Assembly: GCF_001424485.1 (NCBI RefSeq)
Contig: NZ_LMQC01000010.1
Location: 1-61,067, forward strand
Length of the DNA stretch: 61,067 bases
From: Modestobacter sp. Leaf380
Lineage (GTDB): Bacteria > Actinomycetota > Actinomycetes > Mycobacteriales > Geodermatophilaceae
Direction: 5' to 3'
Of this stretch, positions 23,552 to 31,662 are shown piece by piece. Each line of letters opens with the position of its first letter. The first letter of the stretch is position 1. The position numbers and the translations under genes are program-made. Below the pieces are notes generated by a model. That model worked only from the letters and a program-made list of their open reading frames with translations. It searched no databases and was not told the DNA's origin.

Positions 23552-25033
23552 GTGTCCACCGTCTCCGACCCCGCTCCCCCACCGACGACGTCCTCCGGTG
23601 ACGGCCCCGGGGGCCACCGGCTCACCGGGAAGCTGGGCGTCGGCGCCATCGTCTTCATGGTGGTCGCCGCGGCCGCGCCGCTGACCGTCGTCGCCGGCAC
23701 CGTGCCCATCGGCATCGCCGCCGGCAACGGACCCGGCTTCCCGGCCAGCTACCTGGTGTCGGCGATCGTGCTCGGGTTCTTCGCCGTCGGCTTCACCGCG
23801 ATGACCCGGCACGTGCCGAACGCCGGCGCCTTCTACTCCTACGTCGGCGTCGGCCTGGGCCGCGGCTGGGGCCTGGGCAGCGCCCTCGTGGCCCTGGTCA
23901 GCTACGTGACCGTGCAGGGCGCCGTCTACGGCTACCTCGGCTTCGCCCTGGGTGGGCTGGTCGAGTCCTACGGCGGGCCGTCGCTGCCCTGGTGGCTGTG
24001 GACCTTCGTCGTCCTCGCCGTCACCGGGCTGCTCGGCTTCCGGCACATCGAGCTGTCCTCCAAGGTCCTCGGGGTCCTGCTGGTCGCCGAGGTCGCCATC
24101 GTGCTGGTCCTCGACGCCGTGGTCGTCGGGAAGGGGGGCACCGAGGAGGGCCTGTCGACGGCGTTCCTGACGCCCTCGGAGGTGCTGTCCGGCGCACCCG
24201 GCCTGGGCCTGATGTTCGCCATCGCCGGGTTCATCGGCTTCGAGGCCACCGCGATCTTCCGCGACGAGGCCCGCGACCCCGACCGGACCATCCCGCGGGC
24301 CACCTACGCGGCACTGGCCATCATCGGCGTCTTCTACACCGTCAGCGCGTGGGCAGTGGTGAGCGCCTGGGGCGACAGCCAGGTGGTCGCCGTCGCCGCG
24401 GCCGACCCCGGCAACATGCTCGTCGTCACCGCCCAGGAGTACCTGGGCACCGCCGCCGGCGACGTGCTGCAGGTCCTGTTCATCACCAGCCTGTTCGCCG
24501 CGGTGCTCAGCTTCCACAACGTGCTCAGCCGGTACTTCTTCTCCCTGGGCAACACCGGCGTGGTGCCGGCCTCCTTCGGCCGCAGCCACCCCCGGCACTC
24601 CTCGCCGCACGTCGCCTCGCTGGTCACCAGCGTCGTCGGCGCCGCCGTGATGGCGGTCAGCGCGATCGCCGGGCTGGACCCGGTGCTGGAGGTCTTCACC
24701 TGGCTCGCCGGGATCGCCAGCGTCGGGATCGTCGCGCTGATGCTGCTGGCCTGCGTCGCGGTCCTGGTCTTCTTCCGGCGCACCGGGGTGGACCGCCGGC
24801 CGTGGCAGACCCTGGTCGCGCCCGTCCTGGGGGTCGTCGGGCTGACCGCGATCCTCGTGCTGCTGGTGGAGAACCTGCCGCTGCTGATGGGCGGCTCGAC
24901 CGCCCTGGGCATCAGCGCCGGCGTCCTGCTGCTCGTCGCCCTCGCCGCCGGGTTCGTCCTGGCGAAGGCCCGCCCGTCCGCCGCCCGTGACCTCGTCCGC
25001 GCCACCCGCGCGGACGCCGCCCCGCAGATCTGA
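23552..25033 (+). CDS. APC-superfamily amino acid/amine permease
   Basis: 493 aa from GTG 23552 with GAGGAG upstream. Twelve to thirteen membrane segments; TM1 has VVAAAAPLTVVAGTVPIGIA and the family loop is FIGFEATAIFRDEARDPDRT. C-terminal LAKARPSAARDLVRA is cytoplasmic. It is 11 bases upstream of the copper amine oxidase gene and almost surely co-transcribed, so it likely brings in the amine that the oxidase uses. It differs clearly from the divergent permease at 21859, so the two probably have different substrates or directions. Confidence 0.92.
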   Translation: MSTVSDPAPPPTTSSGDGPGGHRLTGKLGVGAIVFMVVAAAAPLTVVAGTVPIGIAAGNGPGFPASYLVSAIVLGFFAVGFTAMTRHVPNAGAFYSYVGVGLGRGWGLGSALVALVSYVTVQGAVYGYLGFALGGLVESYGGPSLPWWLWTFVVLAVTGLLGFRHIELSSKVLGVLLVAEVAIVLVLDAVVVGKGGTEEGLSTAFLTPSEVLSGAPGLGLMFAIAGFIGFEATAIFRDEARDPDRTIPRATYAALAIIGVFYTVSAWAVVSAWGDSQVVAVAAADPGNMLVVTAQEYLGTAAGDVLQVLFITSLFAAVLSFHNVLSRYFFSLGNTGVVPASFGRSHPRHSSPHVASLVTSVVGAAVMAVSAIAGLDPVLEVFTWLAGIASVGIVALMLLACVAVLVFFRRTGVDRRPWQTLVAPVLGVVGLTAILVLLVENLPLLMGGSTALGISAGVLLLVALAAGFVLAKARPSAARDLVRATRADAAPQI

Positions 25034-25044
25034 GGAGACCAGCG

Positions 25045-26949
25045 ATGACCACCACCGAGAACCGCACCGCCACCCACCCCCTGTCCCGGATGACCGCCGA
25101 GGAGATCGAGATCGCCCGCGCGCTGGTCACCGAGGCCGGCTTGGTGCAGCCCAGCACCGTGTTCGTCTACGTCGGCCTGGCCGAGCCGCACCGGCGCGAC
25201 GTGCAGGAGTTCACCCCCGGCAGCCCGGTCGAGCGCCGGCTGCGCCTGCTGCTGCTGGACCGGGCCACCGGGGACGGCCGCGACGTGCTGGTGTCCGTCA
25301 CCGGCGGCACCGTCGTCCTCGACACCGAGATCGACGGGGTGGCCGACGGGCAGCTGCCGATCACCGACACCGAGTTCGAGGCCATCGAGCCGATCCTGGC
25401 CGCCGATGCGGGCTGGGTCGCCGCGATGGCCAAGCGCGGGCTGGACGTCGCCGACGTCCGGGCCGTCCCGCTGTCCGCCGGCTCGTACTACCCGGAGGAG
25501 CACGGGCACCGCGTCGTCCGGGTGCTCGGCTTCCACCAGGCCGACCCCGACGACCTGCCCTGGGCGCACCCCGTGGACGGCGTCGTGGCCTACGTCGACA
25601 TCACCCGCGGCGTGACGACGGCGGTGCACGACCACTTCGACCTGCCGGTCCCCGCCGAGCGGGTGTCCCTGGAGGGCACCCCGCGCGACCTCAAGCCGAT
25701 CGAGATCACCCAGCCGCAGGGCCGCTCGTTCACCGTCGAGGACGACGTCGTCCGCTGGGCCGGCTGGGAGTTCCGCGTGGGCTTCGACGTCCGCGAGGGG
25801 CTGACGATCAACCAGCTCTCCATCGACGGCCGGTCGGTGGTGCACCGCGCCTCGATCGCCGAGATGGTCGTGCCCTACGCCGACCCGTCACCGGTCCGGT
25901 TCTGGCAGAACTACTTCGACACCGGCGAGTACCTCTTCGCCCGCTACACCAACAGCCTGGAGCTGGGCTGCGACTGTCTGGGCGACATCCAGTACTTCGA
26001 CGCCACCATCGCCGACGAGACCGGCGCCCCGCGGGTGATGCGCAACGCGATCTGCCTGCACGAGGAGGACTTCGGCGTGGGCTGGAAGCACACCGACCTG
26101 TTCACCGGGATGGCCGAGACCCGGCGCTCGCGGCGGCTGGTGATCAGCTTCTTCACCACGATCGGCAACTACGACTACGGCTTCTACTGGTACCTCTACA
26201 CCGACGGCACCATCCAGCTGGAGTCCAAGGCGACCGGCGTGGTGTTCACCTCGGCCTACCGCGGCGAGGAGCACCCCTACGCCACCGAGATCGCCCCGGG
26301 CCTGGGTGCCCCGTTCCACCAGCACCTGTTCTCCGCCCGGCTGGACATGGCCGTGGACGCCGCCGACGGCTCGGGCAACACCGTGCACGAGGTGGACGCC
26401 GTCCGGGTGCCGATCAGCGACACCAACCCCCACGGCAACGCCTTCACCCGCTCGCTGACCCCGATCACCCGGGAGTCCGAGGGCGGCCGGCTCACCGACG
26501 CCACCAAGGGCCGGACCTGGCACGTGGTCAACCCGGGCAAGACCAACCGGCTCGGCCAGCCGGTGGGCTACGCGCTGCACCCGGAGAACGCGCCGGTGCT
26601 GCTCGCCGACGAGGGGAGCTCCATCCACCAGCGCGCGACGTTCTCCACGAGGTCGCTGTGGGTCACCGGGTACGACCCGGCCGAGCGCTACCCGGCCGGT
26701 GACTTCGTGAACCAGCACCCCGGTGCCGCCGGGATCCCGGCGTTCATCGAGGGCGACGCCCCGCTGGAGGACACCGACGTCGTCCTCTGGCACACCTTCG
26801 GGCTCACCCACTTCCCACGCCCGGAGGACTGGCCGGTCATGCCCACCGACTACGCCGGCTTCGTGCTCAAGCCGGTCGGCTTCTTCGACCAGAACCCGGC
26901 GCTGGGGGTGCCCGCCTCGACGTCCTCGCACTGCGCGGGCCAGGGGTGA
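25045..26949 (+). CDS. Copper-containing primary-amine oxidase
   Basis: 634 aa, ATG start after GAGGAGACC. The topaquinone precursor is Tyr376 in TIGNYDYG. The catalytic base is Asp292 (WQNYFDTGEY). Copper ligands are His425 and His427 (PFHQH) and His589 (LTHFPRPEDWP). Length and domain order (N2, N3, catalytic) match Arthrobacter phenylethylamine and histamine oxidases. It converts a primary amine plus O2 and water to an aldehyde, NH3 and H2O2. No signal peptide, so cytoplasmic. Paired with an importer and, across the divergent region, with an IclR regulator and second permease. Confidence 0.96.
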   Translation: MTTTENRTATHPLSRMTAEEIEIARALVTEAGLVQPSTVFVYVGLAEPHRRDVQEFTPGSPVERRLRLLLLDRATGDGRDVLVSVTGGTVVLDTEIDGVADGQLPITDTEFEAIEPILAADAGWVAAMAKRGLDVADVRAVPLSAGSYYPEEHGHRVVRVLGFHQADPDDLPWAHPVDGVVAYVDITRGVTTAVHDHFDLPVPAERVSLEGTPRDLKPIEITQPQGRSFTVEDDVVRWAGWEFRVGFDVREGLTINQLSIDGRSVVHRASIAEMVVPYADPSPVRFWQNYFDTGEYLFARYTNSLELGCDCLGDIQYFDATIADETGAPRVMRNAICLHEEDFGVGWKHTDLFTGMAETRRSRRLVISFFTTIGNYDYGFYWYLYTDGTIQLESKATGVVFTSAYRGEEHPYATEIAPGLGAPFHQHLFSARLDMAVDAADGSGNTVHEVDAVRVPISDTNPHGNAFTRSLTPITRESEGGRLTDATKGRTWHVVNPGKTNRLGQPVGYALHPENAPVLLADEGSSIHQRATFSTRSLWVTGYDPAERYPAGDFVNQHPGAAGIPAFIEGDAPLEDTDVVLWHTFGLTHFPRPEDWPVMPTDYAGFVLKPVGFFDQNPALGVPASTSSHCAGQG

Positions 26950-27326
26950 GCGCCCTCGGGGTCGCCCCCCGCGTCCTGCCGCTGGGCCAGGCCGCCGCCG
27001 TCCTGGCGGTCGGCTCGGCGGGGGTGCACCTGGCCCTCGCGGGGTCCGGCGATCTGTCGGCGCTGGCGATGGCGCTGATGGCGCTGGTCTGCCTGCCGTG
27101 CTCGCTGCACCTGTGGCGGGCGCCGACGGCCTCGGTCTGGGGGCTCACCGCACTGGTCGACCTCGGGATGCTGGCCGTGCACCTGCCGATGGTGGTCGGG
27201 ACGGGCCACGCCGGGATGCACGGGGCACACACGGCGGCCTCCGGGCCCTCGGCCCTGGTCGTGGGCGGCCTGGTGCTGGTCGGCGGTCAGCTGCTGCTGG
27301 CCGGGACGGCGCTGCTGCGCCGCTGA
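26946..27326 (+). CDS. Small four-helix membrane protein
   Basis: 126 aa, GTG start overlapping the amine oxidase stop (GTGA), so translationally coupled. Four hydrophobic segments: about 12-30, 38-56, 62-82 and 102-122. His/Met-rich loop HLPMVVGTGHAGMHGAHTA between helices 3 and 4. I do not recognise a family. Because it is coupled to a copper enzyme and has an HxxM-type loop, a role in copper handling is possible, but this is a guess. Confidence 0.6.
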   Translation: MSALGVAPRVLPLGQAAAVLAVGSAGVHLALAGSGDLSALAMALMALVCLPCSLHLWRAPTASVWGLTALVDLGMLAVHLPMVVGTGHAGMHGAHTAASGPSALVVGGLVLVGGQLLLAGTALLRR

Positions 27327-27375
27327 GGTGGTGTGGAGGTGGGCCCGCCGCGGTGCGGGTCCACCTCCCGCGGCG

Positions 27376-27534
27376 TCAGTGCCGGGTGGTGCCGCACTCG
27401 GTGCAGCGCTTGCGGTGCACCTCGTTGGTGGTGGGGCAGTTGGCGCAGGTCCAGGCGCCGCGCTCGAGCGTGCGTACGGCCACGGGGTCCCCCTGGGGGT
27501 CGACGTCGGGTGTGACGTGCACGACGGTAGGCAC
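27376..27534 (-). CDS. RanBP2-type zinc-finger microprotein
   Basis: 52 aa, GTG start at 27534; a stop codon lies two codons upstream, so the start is fixed. The C-terminal half matches the RanBP2 zinc-finger pattern W-x-C-x2-C-x3-N-x6-C-x2-C exactly: WTCANCPTTN then EVHRKRCTECGTT. The N-terminal half (VVHVTPDVDPQGDPVAVRTL) looks like an extended strand. Such fingers bind single-stranded RNA or ubiquitin in eukaryotes; bacterial roles are little known. The start codon abuts a perfect 12-base palindrome TCGTCATGACGA (27535-27546) that could be its operator. It lies between the amine cluster and a lipoprotein gene. Confidence 0.75.
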   Translation of the reverse strand: MPTVVHVTPDVDPQGDPVAVRTLERGAWTCANCPTTNEVHRKRCTECGTTRH

Positions 27535-27619
27535 TCGTCATGACGAATCGGTGAACCCACGGTTGCGATCCGGCGCCGTCCGCCCCGCGGGTCGCCCCCG
27601 GGCCAGCGAGGATGGGCCC

Positions 27620-28807
27620 ATGCGCCGACCCCCGCTCCTGCTCCTGGCCGGCGTGCTGCCGCTGACCGCCTGCACCTCCTTCGCCGCCTCGAGCCCCGCC
27701 GCGAGCACCCCGTCCGGCTCGTCGGCGACGACGACCGCGACCCCCACGACCCCCACGACGCCCGCGGGCGACCTCGAGGTCCTCGACGAGACCGACCTGG
27801 GCACGGCCGCCACCGGCGTGACGGCCGCGCGGGTCGTCGTGTCCCCGGACGGCACGCCCACCACGCTCGTCGTCAGTGCCTCGACCTCCGCCGTCCGCAC
27901 CGGGGGCACCACCACGCTGGTGGAGGGCACCGTGCTGGCCGACCTCGTCGCCACCGCCCGGGGCACCGTCGCGGTCACCCTCACCGCGGAGGCCGCACCC
28001 ACCGACCCGGTGCTCGGCGTGCTGCCGCTCGCCGCTGCCGAGGCACCCAACGGCGACGGCGTCACCGCCGCCCCGGTCCCGCTGTCCCCCGAGCAGACCG
28101 CCCCCCGCGGGCTCCCCGTCTTCGCGGCCCTGTCCCCGGGCGGCGACGTGCTCTACGTGCTGGCCGAGTCCACCGACGCCGTCGGCGCCACCGTCTACGC
28201 CGTCGACCCGACCACCGGTGCCCTGCAGGACTCCGCCGAGGTGGACACCGGCTTCACCGACGTCACCGCACTGGCCCTGGGCGGCCTGGCCGTGACCGGG
28301 GACGGCGACCTCGTCGTCGGGCTGAGCCTGGACAGCGACGACCCGCTGGCCGGCGGCGGCACGGCCGCGCCGCTGCTGCGCCTGGACGCCGACCTGCGGC
28401 CCAGCGGCGTCCCGGTCGACACCCAGGAGGGCGCCGAGCGCGCCGAGGTCCTCGCGGTGACCGCCGACGCCGGCGGCGGCCCGCTGGCCGTGGTCTCCGA
28501 CGCCCGGTCGGGCCTGCGGCTCGTCGACCCCGACCTGGACGCCGGCACCACCACCGACGAGCAGGTCGCCGGGGCGGACGTGGCCACCCGCGCAGGCTCG
28601 CTGGCCGCGGACGCCGACCGGGCGGTGGTCGCGCTGCTGGACCAGGAGCAGCCCACGGTCGCCGTGGTGCCCTCCGACGGGTCGCCGGCCACCACCCTGC
28701 AGCTGTGCGCCGACGCCGGGGACGCGCTGTCCGTCAGTACGACCGGGGACGGGTTCGTCGTCCTCGGGACCTGCGACGGGGCGACGGTGCTCTGGACGCT
28801 GGGCTGA
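27620..28807 (+). CDS. Putative secreted lipoprotein with beta-propeller-like repeats
   Basis: 395 aa, ATG start. The signal peptide MRRPPLLLLAGVLPLTAC has a lipobox (L-T-A-C18), followed by a Ser/Thr/Pro linker to residue 50. The mature part has recurring strands of the kind ARVVVSPDGTPTTLVV, LPVFAALSPGGDVLYVLAES, VTALALGGLAVTGDGDLVVG and AGSLAADADRAVVALLDQ. Their spacing of 45-60 residues suggests a beta-propeller. Anchored outside the membrane. No enzyme motif seen, so probably a binding or structural protein. Confidence 0.8.
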   Translation: MRRPPLLLLAGVLPLTACTSFAASSPAASTPSGSSATTTATPTTPTTPAGDLEVLDETDLGTAATGVTAARVVVSPDGTPTTLVVSASTSAVRTGGTTTLVEGTVLADLVATARGTVAVTLTAEAAPTDPVLGVLPLAAAEAPNGDGVTAAPVPLSPEQTAPRGLPVFAALSPGGDVLYVLAESTDAVGATVYAVDPTTGALQDSAEVDTGFTDVTALALGGLAVTGDGDLVVGLSLDSDDPLAGGGTAAPLLRLDADLRPSGVPVDTQEGAERAEVLAVTADAGGGPLAVVSDARSGLRLVDPDLDAGTTTDEQVAGADVATRAGSLAADADRAVVALLDQEQPTVAVVPSDGSPATTLQLCADAGDALSVSTTGDGFVVLGTCDGATVLWTLG

Positions 28808-28836
28808 GCCGCCTCACCCTGGGTCGTACCGAGGGG

Positions 28837-29508
28837 TCAGATGCGCTGCAGGCCGCCGCAGCCGCCGGCACCGCACGCACAGCCGCCGCACCCGGCGGGG
28901 GCGGCCGGGGCGGGACGACGGGAGAGCCGCAGGGTGCTGACCGCGGCCACGCCGGTCGCGACACCCAGCACCAGGACGGCGACGGCCACCGCGACGGTCG
29001 CGACCTGGGGCAGCCAGCCCGGACCGGCGAGCACGGCACCGGCGACCACCGCGGCCGCGACCACCGCGACGAGGACCCCGACCCGCACCCGGCGGGCACC
29101 GGCGCGCGCGACCATCGCACCCAGCGCGAGGGCGGCGAGCACCACGAACGTCCAGCCGGCGACGGCAGCACCCAACAGCGAGAGGCCCAGGCCGACCAGG
29201 CCCAGCCACAGCGCGCCGGCGCCCACGACCGCGCCCTGCCGGTCGACGCGACCGGCCCGCGCGCCCCGCAGCGCGGCCGCCCCACGGGCCACGCCGACCA
29301 GGCCGAGCCCGGCCAGCAGCACCCGCGGACCGCCGTCGGCCCACACCACCGCGACGACGGCCAGCAGCACCAGGAACGCGCCCTGGACCGCGAGCCAGGG
29401 CCAGGCCCGGCCGGCCTGCTCGGGGGTGACCGGCGCGGTGGCTGCGGTCGCGCGCGCGGAGGCAGACGTACTCGAGGCAGACGTACTCACCCGGCCAGTG
29501 TCCCCCAT
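28837..29508 (-). CDS. Membrane protein with Cys/Gly-rich C-terminal tail
   Basis: 223 aa, ATG start (a GTG six codons later is an alternative). A Ser/Ala/Thr-rich N-terminus is followed by six hydrophobic segments between residues 38 and 190. The tail GCGGCACGAGGCGGLQRI has four cysteines as CGGCAC and GC, which could bind a metal or a haem-free cluster. I do not recognise the family. It is convergent with the lipoprotein gene; the 29-base gap leaves little room for a terminator. Confidence 0.65.
   Translation of the reverse strand: MGDTGRVSTSASSTSASARATAATAPVTPEQAGRAWPWLAVQGAFLVLLAVVAVVWADGGPRVLLAGLGLVGVARGAAALRGARAGRVDRQGAVVGAGALWLGLVGLGLSLLGAAVAGWTFVVLAALALGAMVARAGARRVRVGVLVAVVAAAVVAGAVLAGPGWLPQVATVAVAVAVLVLGVATGVAAVSTLRLSRRPAPAAPAGCGGCACGAGGCGGLQRI
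29459..29488. repeat. 15-bp tandem duplication in the membrane-protein gene
   Basis: Two perfect copies of GAGGCAGACGTACTC (29459-29473 and 29474-29488). On the coding strand they give the repeated S-T-S-A/S near the N-terminus, so the duplication keeps the frame. This is probably slippage. Confidence 0.8.
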
Positions 29509-29537
29509 GGCAGGTCGCTCCCGGCGGGGCAGACTGG

Positions 29538-30308
29538 GTGACGATGCGAACCCCCGACGACGCAGACGCGGTGCGCAACGTGCCGGCCCAGCAGGCCCTG
29601 GCCGCCTTCGCCGCCCACCGCGACCGGCAGCACTGGGTGCTCGCCGTCCGCACCCTGCTGCAGGGCCGGTTGCTCACCGACGTGACCCAGGCCGTGCGCG
29701 ACCCCGAGGACGGCACCCCGGCCTCGGTCAGCGGCGGCCGGACCACCGGCGGGGTGCCCGTGGTGTTCGCCTACACCGACCTGTCCGCCGTCGTGGCGCA
29801 CACCGGGGTGGCCCGGCCCGACGTCGCCCCGGTCACCGCGGTGGGGGCCTTGCAGCTGGCGGCCGCCGCCGGTCCCGGCACCGGTCTCGCCGTCGACCCG
29901 GCCGGCGCCGGCCTGGTGGTCGACCCGGCCGAGCTCGCCGCGGTGCTGCGCAGCCACCGGAACGGCCCGGTCAAGGAGGCCCTCGTCCTGGGCGACCGCG
30001 ACCTGCTGCTGCGGGTGCTGGCGGCCCAGCTGGCCGGCGACGCGGTCCTGCTGGAGGCGGTGACCGCGCCCACCCCCAGCGCCCCGGTGGTGACCACGCA
30101 CCTGCCCGACGGGCGGGCCGCGGCCCTGGCGTTCAGCTCCGCACTGGAGGTCGAGGCCGTGCTGCCGGGGTCGGCCTCCGCCGTCCGGCCGCTGCGGGCG
30201 TACCTGGAGCACCTGCTGGCCGTCGGGCGGCCGGGGCTCGTCCTGGACCCGGCCGGGCCGTCGGTGACGGTGACCCCGGACGAGCTGCGCCGGGTCCTGG
30301 GGGCCTGA
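29538..30308 (+). CDS. SseB-like protein with two repeats
   Basis: 256 aa; GTG 29538 or, perhaps better, ATG 29544. Residues 18-125 fit the SseB N-terminal domain (QHWVLAVRTLLQGRLL, then VFAYTDLSAVVAH and GLAVDPAGAGLVVDPAEL). Residues 145-256 repeat the pattern (DAVLLEAVTA, then LAFSSALEVEAVL and PGLVLDPAGPSVTVTPDEL). SseB was named for serine-sensitivity enhancement; in actinobacteria the fold is frequent near ESX and toxin genes, with no clear biochemistry. It is divergent from the Cys-rich membrane protein gene. Confidence 0.8.
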   Translation: MTMRTPDDADAVRNVPAQQALAAFAAHRDRQHWVLAVRTLLQGRLLTDVTQAVRDPEDGTPASVSGGRTTGGVPVVFAYTDLSAVVAHTGVARPDVAPVTAVGALQLAAAAGPGTGLAVDPAGAGLVVDPAELAAVLRSHRNGPVKEALVLGDRDLLLRVLAAQLAGDAVLLEAVTAPTPSAPVVTTHLPDGRAAALAFSSALEVEAVLPGSASAVRPLRAYLEHLLAVGRPGLVLDPAGPSVTVTPDELRRVLGA

Positions 30309-30332
30309 GGGCCACCCGGACCCACCCGGACC

Positions 30333-30743
30333 TCAGCCCCGGCGGCGCTGCTCGTCCAGGCGGCGGTCGGCCGGTGAACGGACGTCGACGGTGGACTGCG
30401 GGGTGCGTTCGGTCGCCGCGTGCCGGGTGCAGGCAGCGAGCGCGTCGAGCTCGTTGGCGTCGTCCCGGCGGCCGCTGCTGTGCAACCACCGACCGGTCGC
30501 CTCGTCCCCGCGCACGGTGACCGCGATGGGGCCCTGGGACCACGGCACCGCGTAGGACAGCCCGGCACCGATGTCGTCGATGACCCCGGCGACCGGGCGC
30601 GGCGACCAGTCCTGGTGGGCTCCACCGCACAGGTCGGTGACCCGCCCCTCGCCATCGCGGTGACAGGTGAACACGAAGCGCGTGGATCGCACGGGGTCCT
30701 CGGGACTGGGGGGCGGTGCCACCCGACCGGGCGACGTGTCCAC
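30333..30743 (-). CDS. DUF3892-domain protein
   Basis: 136 aa from GTG 30743; the frame is open further upstream but there overlaps the DUF1206 gene. Residues 20-105 match DUF3892: FVFTCHRDGEGRVTDLCGG, VAGVIDDIGAGLSYAVP, then a RWLHSSGRRDDANELDALAA stretch equivalent to the family's 'YLRT-DNLL-L-C' end. The function of the family is unknown. Divergent from the DUF1206 operon, with 91 bases between them. Confidence 0.75.
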   Translation of the reverse strand: MDTSPGRVAPPPSPEDPVRSTRFVFTCHRDGEGRVTDLCGGAHQDWSPRPVAGVIDDIGAGLSYAVPWSQGPIAVTVRGDEATGRWLHSSGRRDDANELDALAACTRHAATERTPQSTVDVRSPADRRLDEQRRRG

Positions 30744-30834
30744 TGTCCCACCCCGGCCCGCCCGTCGCCGGGCGGCTGGGTGCCCGCTGTGCCACGCTCG
30801 CCCACGGCACGGGGCCGTTCGAGGAGGACCACAG

Positions 30835-31662
30835 ATGAGTGCCCAGCAGTCGGCCCAGCGCGCCGCGTCGTCGAACACCCTGGAGCGCCTGGCGCGGGTC
30901 GGCCTGATCGCCTACGGCGTCGTCCACCTGCTCATCGCCTGGCTCGCCCTCCAGCTGGCCTGGGGCGGCGGCGGTGGCGAGGCCTCGCAGTCCGGCGCCA
31001 TGCAGACCCTCGCCCAGGAGCCCTACGGCACGCCGCTGCTGTGGGTCCTCGGGCTGGGCCTCATCGCCCTCGCGCTGTGGCAGGCCGGGTCGGTGCTGGC
31101 CTTCGTCGGCCGGCTCGGCGGCGGCGGTGACGCGAAGAAGAAGGCCGTCACCGGCATCGTCAAGTGCGTCGCCAAGGTCGTCGTCTACGGCTTCCTGGCC
31201 TTCACCGCGCTCCGGTTCGCCACCGGCAGCGGCTCCTCCAGCTCCGACCAGCAGCAGCAGACGACGTCCGGGGTCTTCGCCCTGCCCGGCGGCCGCTACC
31301 TGGTGGGCATCGCCGCCCTGGTCGTCATCGGCGTCGGCGTCTACCAGGTGGTCAAGGGCGTGCAGGCCTCCTTCATGAAGGAGATCGACACCTCCGAGGC
31401 CTCCGGCTCGCAGGTCCGGGTCGTCCGGCGGCTGGGCCAGGTCGGGTACGTCGCCAAGGGCATCGCCTTCGTCGTCGTCGGTGGCCTGCTGGCCTACGCC
31501 GCGATCACGTTCGACGCCTCGGAGTCCACCGGGCTGGACGGCGCCATGCGCACCATCCTCGACGCCCCCTTCGGCACGTGGCTGCTCACCCTGGTCGCGC
31601 TGGGCATCGCCGCGTTCGGCGTCTTCTGCTTCGCCCGCGCCCGCTGGCCCCAGCGCACGTGA
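30835..31662 (+). CDS. DUF1206 membrane protein (copy 1)
   Basis: 275 aa from ATG 30835 with GAGGAGG upstream; the longer frame to 30667 is rejected. Three DUF1206 repeats of two helices each, starting at LERLARVGLIAYGVVHL, then IVKCVAKVVVYGFLAFTALR and RRLGQVGYVAKGIAFVVVGG. The K/R-G-(I/L)-(A/V)-Y-G kernel recurs. Six membrane helices. A Ser/Gln-rich loop (SSSSDQQQQ) separates repeats 2a and 2b. The role of the family is unknown. Confidence 0.9.
   Translation: MSAQQSAQRAASSNTLERLARVGLIAYGVVHLLIAWLALQLAWGGGGGEASQSGAMQTLAQEPYGTPLLWVLGLGLIALALWQAGSVLAFVGRLGGGGDAKKKAVTGIVKCVAKVVVYGFLAFTALRFATGSGSSSSDQQQQTTSGVFALPGGRYLVGIAALVVIGVGVYQVVKGVQASFMKEIDTSEASGSQVRVVRRLGQVGYVAKGIAFVVVGGLLAYAAITFDASESTGLDGAMRTILDAPFGTWLLTLVALGIAAFGVFCFARARWPQRT

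Noticed and set aside
23317-23727. Upstream extension of the 21859 permease
   Set aside because: No membrane or APC character; a strong GGAGGA directly precedes GTG 23316.
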